Source: Candidatus Omnitrophota bacterium
GTDB taxonomy: Bacteria > Omnitrophota > Gorgyraeia > Velamenicoccales > Velamenicoccaceae
DNA: 64,000 nt
Direction: 5' to 3'
Assembly: GCA_016235185.1 (NCBI GenBank)
Contig: JACRLT010000004.1
Location: 6,303-70,302 of the forward strand
The notes beneath the pieces were generated by a model. The model had not been told where the DNA came from. It ran no database searches and was given only the letters and a program-made list of their open reading frames with translations. Of this stretch, positions 51,766 to 59,440 are shown one piece after another (the stretch's first letter is position 1; each line of letters begins with the position of its first letter). The position numbers were made by a program, and so were the translations under genes.

Positions 51766-52380
51766 CTAACAAAATCGGATAAAATTCCTTAAAAGTTTTA
51801 AGCCGGTCTCCTGGCTCTTTTCAGGATGGAACTGCATGCCATAAACATTCCCGTCCTTAATGATGGAGGCGAACTTAATGCCGTAGTCCGTGCGCCCTAT
51901 TACGACTGACCTCAAACGCGGCTGCACATAATAAGAGTGGCAAAAATAGGTATAAATATCCGGCCCCAAATCTTTAAAGATCTTTAAGCCGGTTTTTAGT
52001 TTCTCGATCCCGTTCCATCCCATATGCGGGCATTTCAGCTTCGAAGAAAACTTACGCACCTTTCCTTGTATGATGCCAAGCCCTTTTACGCCTCTGGATT
52101 CATCGCTTTTTTCTAATAAAAGCTGCATACCAAGACAGATGCCCAAAAATGGCCTGCCTGCTGCGATAAAATCTCGTATAGGGGCGATAAAACCGCGCTC
52201 CCTTAATTCCTTCATCGCATCGCCGAATGCGCCCACTCCGGGCAATATCAGCTTATCATAAGATAATATTTTTGCAGGCCCCTCTATTATGTCGGCATCG
52301 ATCCCAAGCGACTTAAAACTGTTGCGCACGCTATAGAGATTTCCCATGCCGTAATCAATGATCGCAACTTTTGCTTTCAT
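51766..52380 (-). CDS. hisH: Imidazole glycerol phosphate synthase glutaminase subunit
   Basis: Supplies ammonia to HisF. The class I glutamine amidotransferase has the nucleophile Cys in FLGICLGMQLL and the His-Glu pair in MQFHPEKSQ. The start at 52380 (MKAKVAIIDYGMGN) gives 204 residues; the frame is open to 52434 inside hisB. Confidence 0.96.
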   Translation of the reverse strand: MKAKVAIIDYGMGNLYSVRNSFKSLGIDADIIEGPAKILSYDKLILPGVGAFGDAMKELRERGFIAPIRDFIAAGRPFLGICLGMQLLLEKSDESRGVKGLGIIQGKVRKFSSKLKCPHMGWNGIEKLKTGLKIFKDLGPDIYTYFCHSYYVQPRLRSVVIGRTDYGIKFASIIKDGNVYGMQFHPEKSQETGLKLLRNFIRFC

Positions 52381-52381
52381 A

Positions 52382-52972
52382 CTAGATGCGGCCCTTTGTA
52401 GAAGGCACTGACGCACAACGGGGCTCTTTTTCAACAGCCTTGAAGATAGCTTTTGCCAGCGCTTTAAAAATACCCTCTAAAATATGGTGCAGGTCTCTCC
52501 CCTCCAAGACATCGACATGAAGGGTCGCTCCCAGATTAGTCGAAAACGACCTTAAAAACTGCTCGGCATAGTTAAGGCTGTATTCAGATATATCCTTCGC
52601 TTTTACCTTGTCGGCATTGAATTTAAGAAAAGGCCTTCCTGAAATATCGATAGCCACGCGCACAAGCGCCTCATCCATCGGCACTGTAGCCTCGCCGAAT
52701 CTTTTAATACCAGCCTTTTTTCCCAAGGCCTTTGAAAAGGCCTCTCCCAATGTAATAGCGACATCTTCATTCGTGTGATGAATATCCACATCCAGATCGC
52801 CGGAGGCATCGATCTTTAGATCAAACAAACCGTGCTTGGCAAATAAAGCAAGCATGTGGTCAAGAAAAGCAATCCCAGTTTTTATTTTGTGTTTTCCTTT
52901 ACCATAAAGATTCAAATAAATTTCTATATCTGTTTCCGAGGTCTTTCGTCTTTTTACAATAGCCTTTGCCAT
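52382..52972 (-). CDS. hisB: Imidazoleglycerol-phosphate dehydratase
   Basis: Dehydrates imidazole glycerol phosphate. The 196-residue monofunctional enzyme has GIAFLDHMLALFAKHG, DIHHTNEDVAITLG and DLHHILEGIFKALA with manganese-binding histidines. Start 52972 follows GAGGAG; the upstream in-frame codons to 53083 come from a repeat in the spacer and are excluded. Confidence 0.96.
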   Translation of the reverse strand: MAKAIVKRRKTSETDIEIYLNLYGKGKHKIKTGIAFLDHMLALFAKHGLFDLKIDASGDLDVDIHHTNEDVAITLGEAFSKALGKKAGIKRFGEATVPMDEALVRVAIDISGRPFLKFNADKVKAKDISEYSLNYAEQFLRSFSTNLGATLHVDVLEGRDLHHILEGIFKALAKAIFKAVEKEPRCASVPSTKGRI

Positions 52973-52992
52973 GCAGCACTCCTCATGTTTTG

Positions 52993-53073
52993 AGAAATCA
53001 GATGACAGAGGACAGATAACAGTAACGGTTTTTTCCATCCTCTGTTTTCTGACTTCCGTCTTCTGCCTTCTGT
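52993..53073. repeat. Palindromic purine/pyrimidine repeat in hisD-hisB spacer
   Basis: Purine arm GATGACAGAGGACAGATAACAG followed by pyrimidine arm CTCTGTTTTCTGACTTCCGTCTTCTG (given in part). Same layout and wording as the insert in hisF. It is open in the hisB frame, so a longer hisB could be mispredicted. Confidence 0.75.
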
Positions 53074-53075
53074 TA

Positions 53076-54308
53076 CTAATCAAACCTCTTTTTTACGGAA
53101 TCAAAATGTTTAATCAAACCTTCGATCTGGCATAATTTTTCAATATGGGGCCGCGATTCTTCAAGTGATTTTTTCGAATAAGAAATAATATGCGTACTCC
53201 TTAAAAAATCGTTGGTCGTGAGCCCGGAGAAAAACCGCGCAGTGCCGCCGGTCGGCAGGACATGACTTGGCCCTGCGAAATAATCTCCGATAGCAACAGG
53301 GCTATATGGCCCCAGGAACAGCGAGCCCGTGTTCTTGACGCTTTTAACGAACTTTCGAGGATTATTCGTCAAGATCTCCAAATGCTCCGGGGCGATGCGA
53401 TTGCTGACCTCGACCGCCTCATCAAGGTTTTTGACCAGCACGATATAACCATTTTCATTACCCGGCAAGGCCTGCTTCACTTGCTTGGCCAGAGATTTGG
53501 AAGGCGTGATCAAAACAGCCAGCCCTCCGGCATGCTCGGCCTGTGCCGCCAGGTCGCTTAAGACGAAATCTGCGCAAGAATTCCTGTTAGCAATGACGAC
53601 AAGCTCCGTCGGCCCTGCTAACATATCAATGTCGCAATAGCCGAAGACCTGCCGCTTTGCCTCCGTCACATAGTTATTTCCTGGCCCTACGATCTTATCT
53701 ACCTTCTTTATAGTCTTTGTGCCGAATGCCAGTGCGGCAATAGCCTGCGCCCCTCCGATCCTATAGATCTCGCTAACCTTCAATAAGTCGGCAACAACCA
53801 AAATATGCGGGTTCACATGGCCGTTTTTATCCGGCGGGGTTACCAAAACGATATCTTTTACTCCGGCGATCTGCGCCGGCAAAACACTCATGTATACGCA
53901 GGAAACCAGAGGAGCTGTCCCTGCCGGCACATAAACACCCACTCGGCCAAGAGGGTCGATCTTTTCTCCCAAAAAAACCCCGTCTTGATTGAACTGTTTC
54001 CAGGAATGCTTCTTTTGCTTTGTATAAAATTTAGTGATATTGGCGATGATCTTTTTCAAGGTCGAGATGAATTCAGGCTTGATATCCTGATACGCAGCGC
54101 TTTTTTCAGCCTCGGTCACCTGCATTTGTTTGAGCGTCATCTTAACGCCGTCAAACTTGCGCGTATAACGCAGGAGCGCGTCATCGCCGTTTAAACGCAC
54201 ATCGTGGATTATCCTGTCCACCCTCTCCTTGATACGCTTCTTTTGGAGATCTATGAATCTTGTTTCGAGTTTTTCCAGGTCTTTTGAATTCGATCTGATG
54301 ATCTTCAT
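53076..54308 (-). CDS. hisD: Histidinol dehydrogenase
   Basis: Performs the last two oxidations of histidine synthesis with NAD. The 410-residue protein has VPAGTAPLVSCVYMSVLPA, AGPTELVVIANR, LAAQAEHAGG and RIAPEHLEI with the catalytic Glu-His and zinc ligands. It overlaps alaS by 4 bp, so the his genes are read from the recA-alaS side. Confidence 0.97.
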   Translation of the reverse strand: MKIIRSNSKDLEKLETRFIDLQKKRIKERVDRIIHDVRLNGDDALLRYTRKFDGVKMTLKQMQVTEAEKSAAYQDIKPEFISTLKKIIANITKFYTKQKKHSWKQFNQDGVFLGEKIDPLGRVGVYVPAGTAPLVSCVYMSVLPAQIAGVKDIVLVTPPDKNGHVNPHILVVADLLKVSEIYRIGGAQAIAALAFGTKTIKKVDKIVGPGNNYVTEAKRQVFGYCDIDMLAGPTELVVIANRNSCADFVLSDLAAQAEHAGGLAVLITPSKSLAKQVKQALPGNENGYIVLVKNLDEAVEVSNRIAPEHLEILTNNPRKFVKSVKNTGSLFLGPYSPVAIGDYFAGPSHVLPTGGTARFFSGLTTNDFLRSTHIISYSKKSLEESRPHIEKLCQIEGLIKHFDSVKKRFD

Positions 54309-56875
54309 AGGCTCTCCAAAACTCCACCTTTATCAATATATAGCTTGGCTCCTCTTAACACTAAATCCTTCTTGGAAATATCCTTAATGCCCCCCTGGGC
54401 AAAATCCTTGCGGCCACCCCCTGTGCCGCCGGCTAAAGGCAAAATTTTCTGAAGAACAACATTAGCAGCAATATTAGAAGAGGTAGAAGCGCACACAACA
54501 ACGTCTCCGGAACTCAAAACAAAAACGCCCTCACTTGGAATTTCTTTTTTTAGGAGGTCAGCAGTCTGTCTGAGCATATTAACATCATAATCTTTGAAAT
54601 CATGGACGACAAAAGTTACGTTTCCAACCTTATTTTTTGGCAAATTGGCATTCTGCGATGCAATATTTTCTTCCTGGAAATGCCGAAGCTCTTTCTCAAG
54701 TGTCTTGATACGGCTCAACGATTGATCCAAAGCAACCAAGACCTGTTCGGGGCTAGTCTTTAATTTCTCCGCCGCGGCTTCGAGCGTCTCAAAAGAGACG
54801 CGCACGCGTTCAAGCGCGAGCTTGCCGGTCAATGCTTCAATACGGCGCAGGCCGCTGCCAACGGAGGACTCCGAAGTAATGACTACCATGCCTATCTGGC
54901 CCGTTTGGTCCAGGTGAGTGCCGCCGCAAAACTCTTTACTGTATTCCCCTATGGAAACAACGCGAACAGAATCCTCGTATTTTTCCCCGAATAAAGCTAT
55001 GGCACCGGTCTTCTGCGCCTCATCTTTCTTCATTACTTGAGCTTTGAGGCTATCATTCTTTAACACGTATTCGTTCAACAACCCCTGTATCCTTTCCAGG
55101 TCTTCTTGGCTTATATCCTTAAAATGCGTAAAATCAAAACGGAACCTGTCAGGCTCAACAAATGAGCCTGCCTGCTGGACATGCGGCCCCAAGACCTTTC
55201 GCAAAATAGCCTGAAGTATATGTGTCGCCGTATGGGCCCTTTTTATCGCCACTCTACGGTCTCTATCAATGACCGCAACCACGTCATCTGCTAACCGTAT
55301 CGGGCTAACCAGTCTGCCGGAAACCGTAACAAAATGGATCATGGAATCGCCTTCTTTTACAGTATCAGTGACGGAAAGCGTAATATTTCCTGCCTGGATC
55401 TTTCCATGATCACCGACCTGTCCGCCGGATTCTGCATAAAAAGGTGTAGTGTCTAACACTACCCAATAGACAAAATTAGAGTCATCGATGGATTGCACGT
55501 CTTTGCCATCTTTGACAATTTGGATTATCTTTGCTTTGCAAGAATCCTTTTCATAACCGACAAATTGAGATTTCTTAAATTGAACCGAATCTTTTGAAAA
55601 AATCGCCCCGGCCATCTTACTGGAAGAGCGCGATTTTTCCTGCTCCTCTTTAAACAACGCAGCCAACCTTTCTTTATCGATCGACAATCCTGCTGCGGCA
55701 GAGGCTTCGGCTGTAAAATCAGGCGAAATACCGTATGTTATATACAAGTCCAATGCAATATCGGCAGGAAATTCATTTTTTCCGGCTTGCTTTAAAATTT
55801 CGATTTCAGCTCCGACTTTCTCATTCCCGCCCTCAAGGATATTTTTAATATATTTTTCCTCTTCAGCCTTTATGATCTGCGCCATGTTATCGCGGCGCTC
55901 TAAGAGTTCAGGATACTGGTCTCCCATGGACAGCGCTATGCTTGATACTATTTTATAGACAAACGGCTTCGGATCTTTACTTTGAGCAAAATAGGCGCAC
56001 CGACGGATAAGTTTTCTGACCACATAGCCGCGGCCATCATTAGACGGCAGTACGCCGTCAGAAAGGCAAAAAGTCACAGCCCGCGCATGGTCGGCTATCA
56101 TGTTCAATACCCTCTCTTCGCGCACCTCGGTTGACTCTTTCACCGCATCAATAATAGGCAGAAAAATATCGATCTTGTAGTTGGAATCAACGCCCTGCAA
56201 AACCTGGGACATCCTTTCCAAGCCCATCCCTGTATCGATATTTTTCGTGGGCAACGGCTCTAACACTCCTCCATCACAGCGGTTGAATTGGGTAAAAACC
56301 AGGTTCCACACCTCGACTGAACTGCCGTCCTGTTTCTGGTAATATATTTCCGAACAAGGGCCGCAGGGGCCGTTCGGGCCGTTCTTAATGGCGTCCGACG
56401 GCCAAAAATTATCTTTTGCGCCGAATTTTTTTATTTTTTCAAGAGGCAGTTTCATGTGCTTGTGCCAAAGGTCCAACGCCTCGCTGTCATCCTCATATAC
56501 AGAGACCCAAAGATCCGCGGGATCGATCTCCAATACCCTTGTAACGAATTCCCAGCCCCACTCTATCGCCTCTTTCTTAAAATAATCGCCGAAAGAAAAA
56601 TTACCAAGCATCTCAAAAAAGGTATGATGAAAAGGCGTACGGCCAACCTCTTCCAAGTCTCCTGTGCGCAGGCACTTTTGAGCGCTTGTAGCGCGCCTGA
56701 AATCTTTCACCTTACCTAAGAAATTATCCTTGAACTGGTTCATGCCGGCAGAGGTAAAAAGAACGGATGGATCATTGGCAGGCACCAAAGAATCGCTTTT
56801 GACCAATCTGTGGCCGCGCTCAACAAAAAAATCAAGGTACAATCTACGCAGTTGGCTGGTTGTCAGTTTTTTCAT
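54305..56875 (-). CDS. alaS: Alanyl-tRNA synthetase
   Basis: Charges tRNA-Ala. The 856-residue enzyme has the class II core (FFVERGHRLVKSDSLVPAND, TSAGMNQFKD), the editing domain zinc site (HTATHILQAIL and EFCGGTHLDQTG) and a C-terminal oligomerisation/C-Ala region. Length and motifs are normal. The start is immediately after the recX stop (1-bp overlap). Confidence 0.97.
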   Translation of the reverse strand: MKKLTTSQLRRLYLDFFVERGHRLVKSDSLVPANDPSVLFTSAGMNQFKDNFLGKVKDFRRATSAQKCLRTGDLEEVGRTPFHHTFFEMLGNFSFGDYFKKEAIEWGWEFVTRVLEIDPADLWVSVYEDDSEALDLWHKHMKLPLEKIKKFGAKDNFWPSDAIKNGPNGPCGPCSEIYYQKQDGSSVEVWNLVFTQFNRCDGGVLEPLPTKNIDTGMGLERMSQVLQGVDSNYKIDIFLPIIDAVKESTEVREERVLNMIADHARAVTFCLSDGVLPSNDGRGYVVRKLIRRCAYFAQSKDPKPFVYKIVSSIALSMGDQYPELLERRDNMAQIIKAEEEKYIKNILEGGNEKVGAEIEILKQAGKNEFPADIALDLYITYGISPDFTAEASAAAGLSIDKERLAALFKEEQEKSRSSSKMAGAIFSKDSVQFKKSQFVGYEKDSCKAKIIQIVKDGKDVQSIDDSNFVYWVVLDTTPFYAESGGQVGDHGKIQAGNITLSVTDTVKEGDSMIHFVTVSGRLVSPIRLADDVVAVIDRDRRVAIKRAHTATHILQAILRKVLGPHVQQAGSFVEPDRFRFDFTHFKDISQEDLERIQGLLNEYVLKNDSLKAQVMKKDEAQKTGAIALFGEKYEDSVRVVSIGEYSKEFCGGTHLDQTGQIGMVVITSESSVGSGLRRIEALTGKLALERVRVSFETLEAAAEKLKTSPEQVLVALDQSLSRIKTLEKELRHFQEENIASQNANLPKNKVGNVTFVVHDFKDYDVNMLRQTADLLKKEIPSEGVFVLSSGDVVVCASTSSNIAANVVLQKILPLAGGTGGGRKDFAQGGIKDISKKDLVLRGAKLYIDKGGVLESL

Positions 56876-57360
56876 TATTCGTCTTCAGTGTCTGCTTTGA
56901 AGGCAACATGTAGGGCGTCATAGACTTTATCATGAGGGTATCCGCGGCGTAAAAGATATCCATAAAGCCTTGATTTGGCTCGAGCTCGATCAAGATGGCG
57001 CATTTTCTTCAACTTCAACTCGACGATCTCTTTTATCGCATCGGCTTCATTATAATTGGCCGACACATTTTCCAAGGCATCCTCTATTATACCTTTATCA
57101 ATGCCCTTCTTGTTTAATTCGTAACGCAAACGGCTCAAACCCAATTGCCTCTTTACGCGGCTTTCCGCCCACAACTTGGCAAAAAGCACATCATCCAAAA
57201 GGCCTGTTTTTTTCAAAAAACCTATTGTCTCTTCAATGGCCTCCGGGGAGATCTCTTTCTCTTTTAACTTATCCCTTATTTCTTTTTCGCTACGCAGCCT
57301 GAATTTGATCAGACGCAGCGCGCAATTCTTGGCCTTTGATAGATCGGCGGGCCCGTGCAT
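56875..57360 (-). CDS. recX: RecA regulator RecX
   Basis: Binds and restrains RecA filaments. The 161-residue helical protein has three tandem three-helix repeats: ALRLIKFRLRSEKEIRDKLKEK, LDDVLFAKLWAESRVKRQLG and YLLRRGYPHDKVYDAL. It is directly coupled to recA (shared base) as in many bacteria. Confidence 0.92.
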   Translation of the reverse strand: MHGPADLSKAKNCALRLIKFRLRSEKEIRDKLKEKEISPEAIEETIGFLKKTGLLDDVLFAKLWAESRVKRQLGLSRLRYELNKKGIDKGIIEDALENVSANYNEADAIKEIVELKLKKMRHLDRARAKSRLYGYLLRRGYPHDKVYDALHVAFKADTEDE

Positions 57361-58427
57361 TATTTCTTAACAGCCGGCGCATGCGCTTCTGCTAATTTTC
57401 TGGCGTGCTCCTGACGGATCTTCTTGTCGATTTCAGAGGCGAGTTTTGGATTATCCTTCAGGAAAAGTCTGGCTGCGTCCCTTCCCTGGCCAAGTTTCTG
57501 TTCGCCATATAAAACCCAAGCGCCTGACTTCTGCAAGATCCCAAGGTTTACGCCGGTATCAATAAGGTCCGATTCCAAAGCAATGCCTTCAGAATGAAGA
57601 AAATCTACTTCCGTTTCTCTGAAAGGCGGGGCCACTTTGTTTTTGACAACCCGAATACGCACGCGGCTGCCGATGACCTGATCGCCTGCCTTAATATAAC
57701 CGGTCCTTCTTAGATCAAGCCTGACCGATGAATAGAATTTCAGGGCCCGGCCGCCTGTTGTCGTCTCCGGATTGCCGAACATAACACCAATTTTCTCACG
57801 GATCTGGTTTATAAAGATCACACATGTCTTGGATTTAGAGATAGTGCCTGTCAACTTTCTTAAGGCCTGTGACATAAGGCGCGCCTGCAGACCCATGTGG
57901 CTGTCACCCATCTCGCCTTCGATCTCTGCGCGCGGCGTCAATGCAGCCACAGAGTCGATTATGACCAGATCCACGGCATTCGAACGCACCAGTGTTTCTG
58001 CAATTTCCAAAGCCTGCTCGCCTGTATCCGGCTGCGAGATCAAAAGATCGTCTAAATTAACCCCTATCTTCTTGGCATAAGTGGAATCAAAAGCGTGCTC
58101 GGCATCAATAAATGCTGCAACTCCGCCCTGTTTTTGTACCTGGGAAATAATGCTCAAAGTCAGCGTTGTCTTGCCTGAAGCCTCGGGCCCGAATATCTCG
58201 ATCACCCTTCCGCGGGGTATACCGCCAACACCTAAAGCAAGGTCCAAAGAAATAGAGCCTGTAGGGATAACCGGGATATCCGACTTAAAATCCTCGCCCA
58301 ATTTCATAATAGAGCCTTTGCCAAATTGCTTTTCAATTTGAGCCAAGGCCAACTCCAACGCCTTAAGCCTGCTGGAACTCTCTTCTTTTTTACTTAACTC
58401 TTTCTCTTTATTATCTTTATTAACCAT
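57360..58427 (-). CDS. recA: Recombinase RecA
   Basis: DNA strand exchange and SOS coprotease. The 355-residue protein has Walker [43 protein letters not shown] and the L1/L2 loops ([37 protein letters not shown]). The normal length and an own promoter at 58465-58493 suggest it heads this long minus-strand transcript. Confidence 0.98.
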   Translation of the reverse strand: MVNKDNKEKELSKKEESSSRLKALELALAQIEKQFGKGSIMKLGEDFKSDIPVIPTGSISLDLALGVGGIPRGRVIEIFGPEASGKTTLTLSIISQVQKQGGVAAFIDAEHAFDSTYAKKIGVNLDDLLISQPDTGEQALEIAETLVRSNAVDLVIIDSVAALTPRAEIEGEMGDSHMGLQARLMSQALRKLTGTISKSKTCVIFINQIREKIGVMFGNPETTTGGRALKFYSSVRLDLRRTGYIKAGDQVIGSRVRIRVVKNKVAPPFRETEVDFLHSEGIALESDLIDTGVNLGILQKSGAWVLYGEQKLGQGRDAARLFLKDNPKLASEIDKKIRQEHARKLAEAHAPAVKK

Positions 58428-58464
58428 TTTTTGACCCCTTTCTCCTTCATAAATTTAGGTAAAA

Positions 58465-58493
58465 ATTATACATCCTTGAGGACAGTTCGTCAA
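58465..58493 (-). promoter_or_regulatory. recA promoter
   Basis: TTGACG (58493-58488), 17-bp spacer, TATAAT (58470-58465) on the minus strand, about 38 bp before the recA start codon. I saw no clear LexA box of the CTGT-N8-ACAG or GAAC-N4-GTTC type. A CCGCC/GGCGG hairpin lies just upstream. Confidence 0.75.
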
Positions 58494-58563
58494 CACACAT
58501 TTACCCTTGAACCAATGCTTTGGCGGGCTATCCGCCACCAGCACAATTTCTCACATCTACCCC

Positions 58564-58592
58564 TTGAAAACGCTATTTTAGTATGATATATT
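58564..58592 (+). promoter_or_regulatory. Promoter of the riboswitch transcript
   Basis: TTGAAA (58564-58569), 17-bp spacer and TATATT (58587-58592) on the plus strand, placing a start near 58600, about 30 nt before the aptamer. Confidence 0.6.
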
Positions 58593-58629
58593 TTCGTTAG
58601 AAATTGGATCGTTCTTTATTGAACTAAAA

Positions 58630-58705
58630 AGGGCAAACTATCCGAGAGGATAGGACGCAAAACCTTGAGTCCGCCACAGTACTTTGGCGGACAGTCGGGT
58701 TGCCG
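58630..58705 (+). promoter_or_regulatory. Cyclic-di-GMP-I (GEMM) riboswitch
   Basis: The aptamer core is visible: GGGCAAAC at the 5' side, a P2 stem TATCC-GAGA-GGATA with GNRA tetraloop, the conserved GGACGCAAA stretch, a P3 arm, and the closing GGGTTGCC. The P3 arm contains a CCGCC/GGCGG hairpin (58671-58690) of the same type as dispersed repeats in this genome. A terminator 37 nt downstream indicates transcriptional control by c-di-GMP. Confidence 0.9.
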
Positions 58706-58741
58706 TGTCCCGCAGAGGCGGGACCTCGTGAATTCAAAGTT

Positions 58742-58771
58742 AACCCATTCATCTTTGAATGGGTTTTTTTT
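58742..58771 (+). terminator. Riboswitch expression-platform terminator
   Basis: AACCCATTC pairs with GAATGGGTT, followed by TTTTTTT, in front of the small exported protein gene. It is a textbook intrinsic terminator that c-di-GMP binding would favour or prevent. Confidence 0.88.
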
Positions 58772-58852
58772 GTTGCCGCAGAAAGCGGCACACCCGCCGA
58801 TCCGATACGGCGGGGTGTCTGCCCTTTTGATACCAAACATTTAGAGGGCAAC

Positions 58853-59170
58853 ATGGATATAAAAAAGCTTTTTTTCATCTCGATCACAATAGTTCTTCTT
58901 TCGGCCAACGCGTGCCTGGCAGGACAGACCACGATTACAGGATCAGCCAGATGCGTCATGCCGGATCTATTTGAATTCAAAACTCAAGGAACCGCACCAG
59001 AGGCGGCCACTGCGCCGGCCGAGCCTGCGATGCCTATCCCTTCAGGAGCTTCAGGTAAATATGAGGTAACAAAAGAGGAAAAACTGATCCAGACCGAAGA
59101 TATGGTGACGGTTACAGACGAAGGATCCGAAATGGCTAAGGCTACGATTTACACGATCTGCGCCAAATGA
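58853..59170 (+). CDS. Small exported protein under c-di-GMP riboswitch
   Basis: A 105-residue protein with a signal peptide (about 1-22, KKLFFISITIVLLSANACLA). The mature part has an Ala/Pro-rich stretch (about 45-63) and a polar C-terminus (EKLIQTEDMVTVTDEG). Two cysteines (CVMP and TICAK) could form a disulfide. Start 58853 follows AGAGGG. Control by a c-di-GMP riboswitch and a position next to a surface-assembly operon suggest a role in attachment or envelope biogenesis; no family is recognised. Confidence 0.8.
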   Translation: MDIKKLFFISITIVLLSANACLAGQTTITGSARCVMPDLFEFKTQGTAPEAATAPAEPAMPIPSGASGKYEVTKEEKLIQTEDMVTVTDEGSEMAKATIYTICAK

Positions 59171-59214
59171 AACAACCTGATTTTGTACCCGCAGGTTCCT
59201 TTAGATACCTCTAA

Positions 59215-59364
59215 CAAAATCCGCCAAAGCATTAGTGGCGGATACAAAATCCGCCAAAGCATTAGTGGCGGATACAAAATCCGCCAAAGCATTAGTGGCG
59301 GATACAAAATCCGCCAAAGCATTAGTGGCGGATACAAAATCCGCCAAAGCATTAGTGGCGGATA
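59215..59364. repeat. Five tandem 30-bp palindromic units
   Basis: Five copies of a 30-bp unit, aaaat-CCGCC-aaagcattagt-GGCGG-atac, with no spacers; the units are identical except the last two bases. Each folds as an ATCCGCC/GGCGGAT hairpin. It follows the exported protein gene. Confidence 0.95.
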
Positions 59365-59383
59365 ACAAAAAGCCCATACGATG

Positions 59384-59439
59384 CCCCAGATTACCCTCTG
59401 GGGTTTTGCCCCGTTTTGAAAAGTTACTTAAAACGGGGC
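59384..59439 (+). terminator. Double terminator between convergent genes
   Basis: CCCCAGA/TCTGGGG (59384-59403) followed by TTTT, then GCCCCGTTTT/AAAACGGGGC (59408-59439) followed by TTCATTTT. It ends the plus-strand transcript and sits at the 3' end of the convergent usher-like gene. Confidence 0.75.
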
Positions 59440-59440
59440 T

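Noticed and set aside
52973-53083. N-terminal extension of hisB by 37 residues
   Set aside because: The extra codons come from a palindromic repeat in the spacer; a GAGGAG ribosome site precedes the ATG at 52972 where homology begins.
58428-58500. LexA/SOS box in front of recA
   Set aside because: A strong promoter is present but no dyad matching known LexA boxes could be found by eye.
59215-59364. Possible CRISPR array
   Set aside because: The 30-bp units are directly adjacent with no unique spacers, each unit is itself a palindrome, and no cas genes lie nearby.
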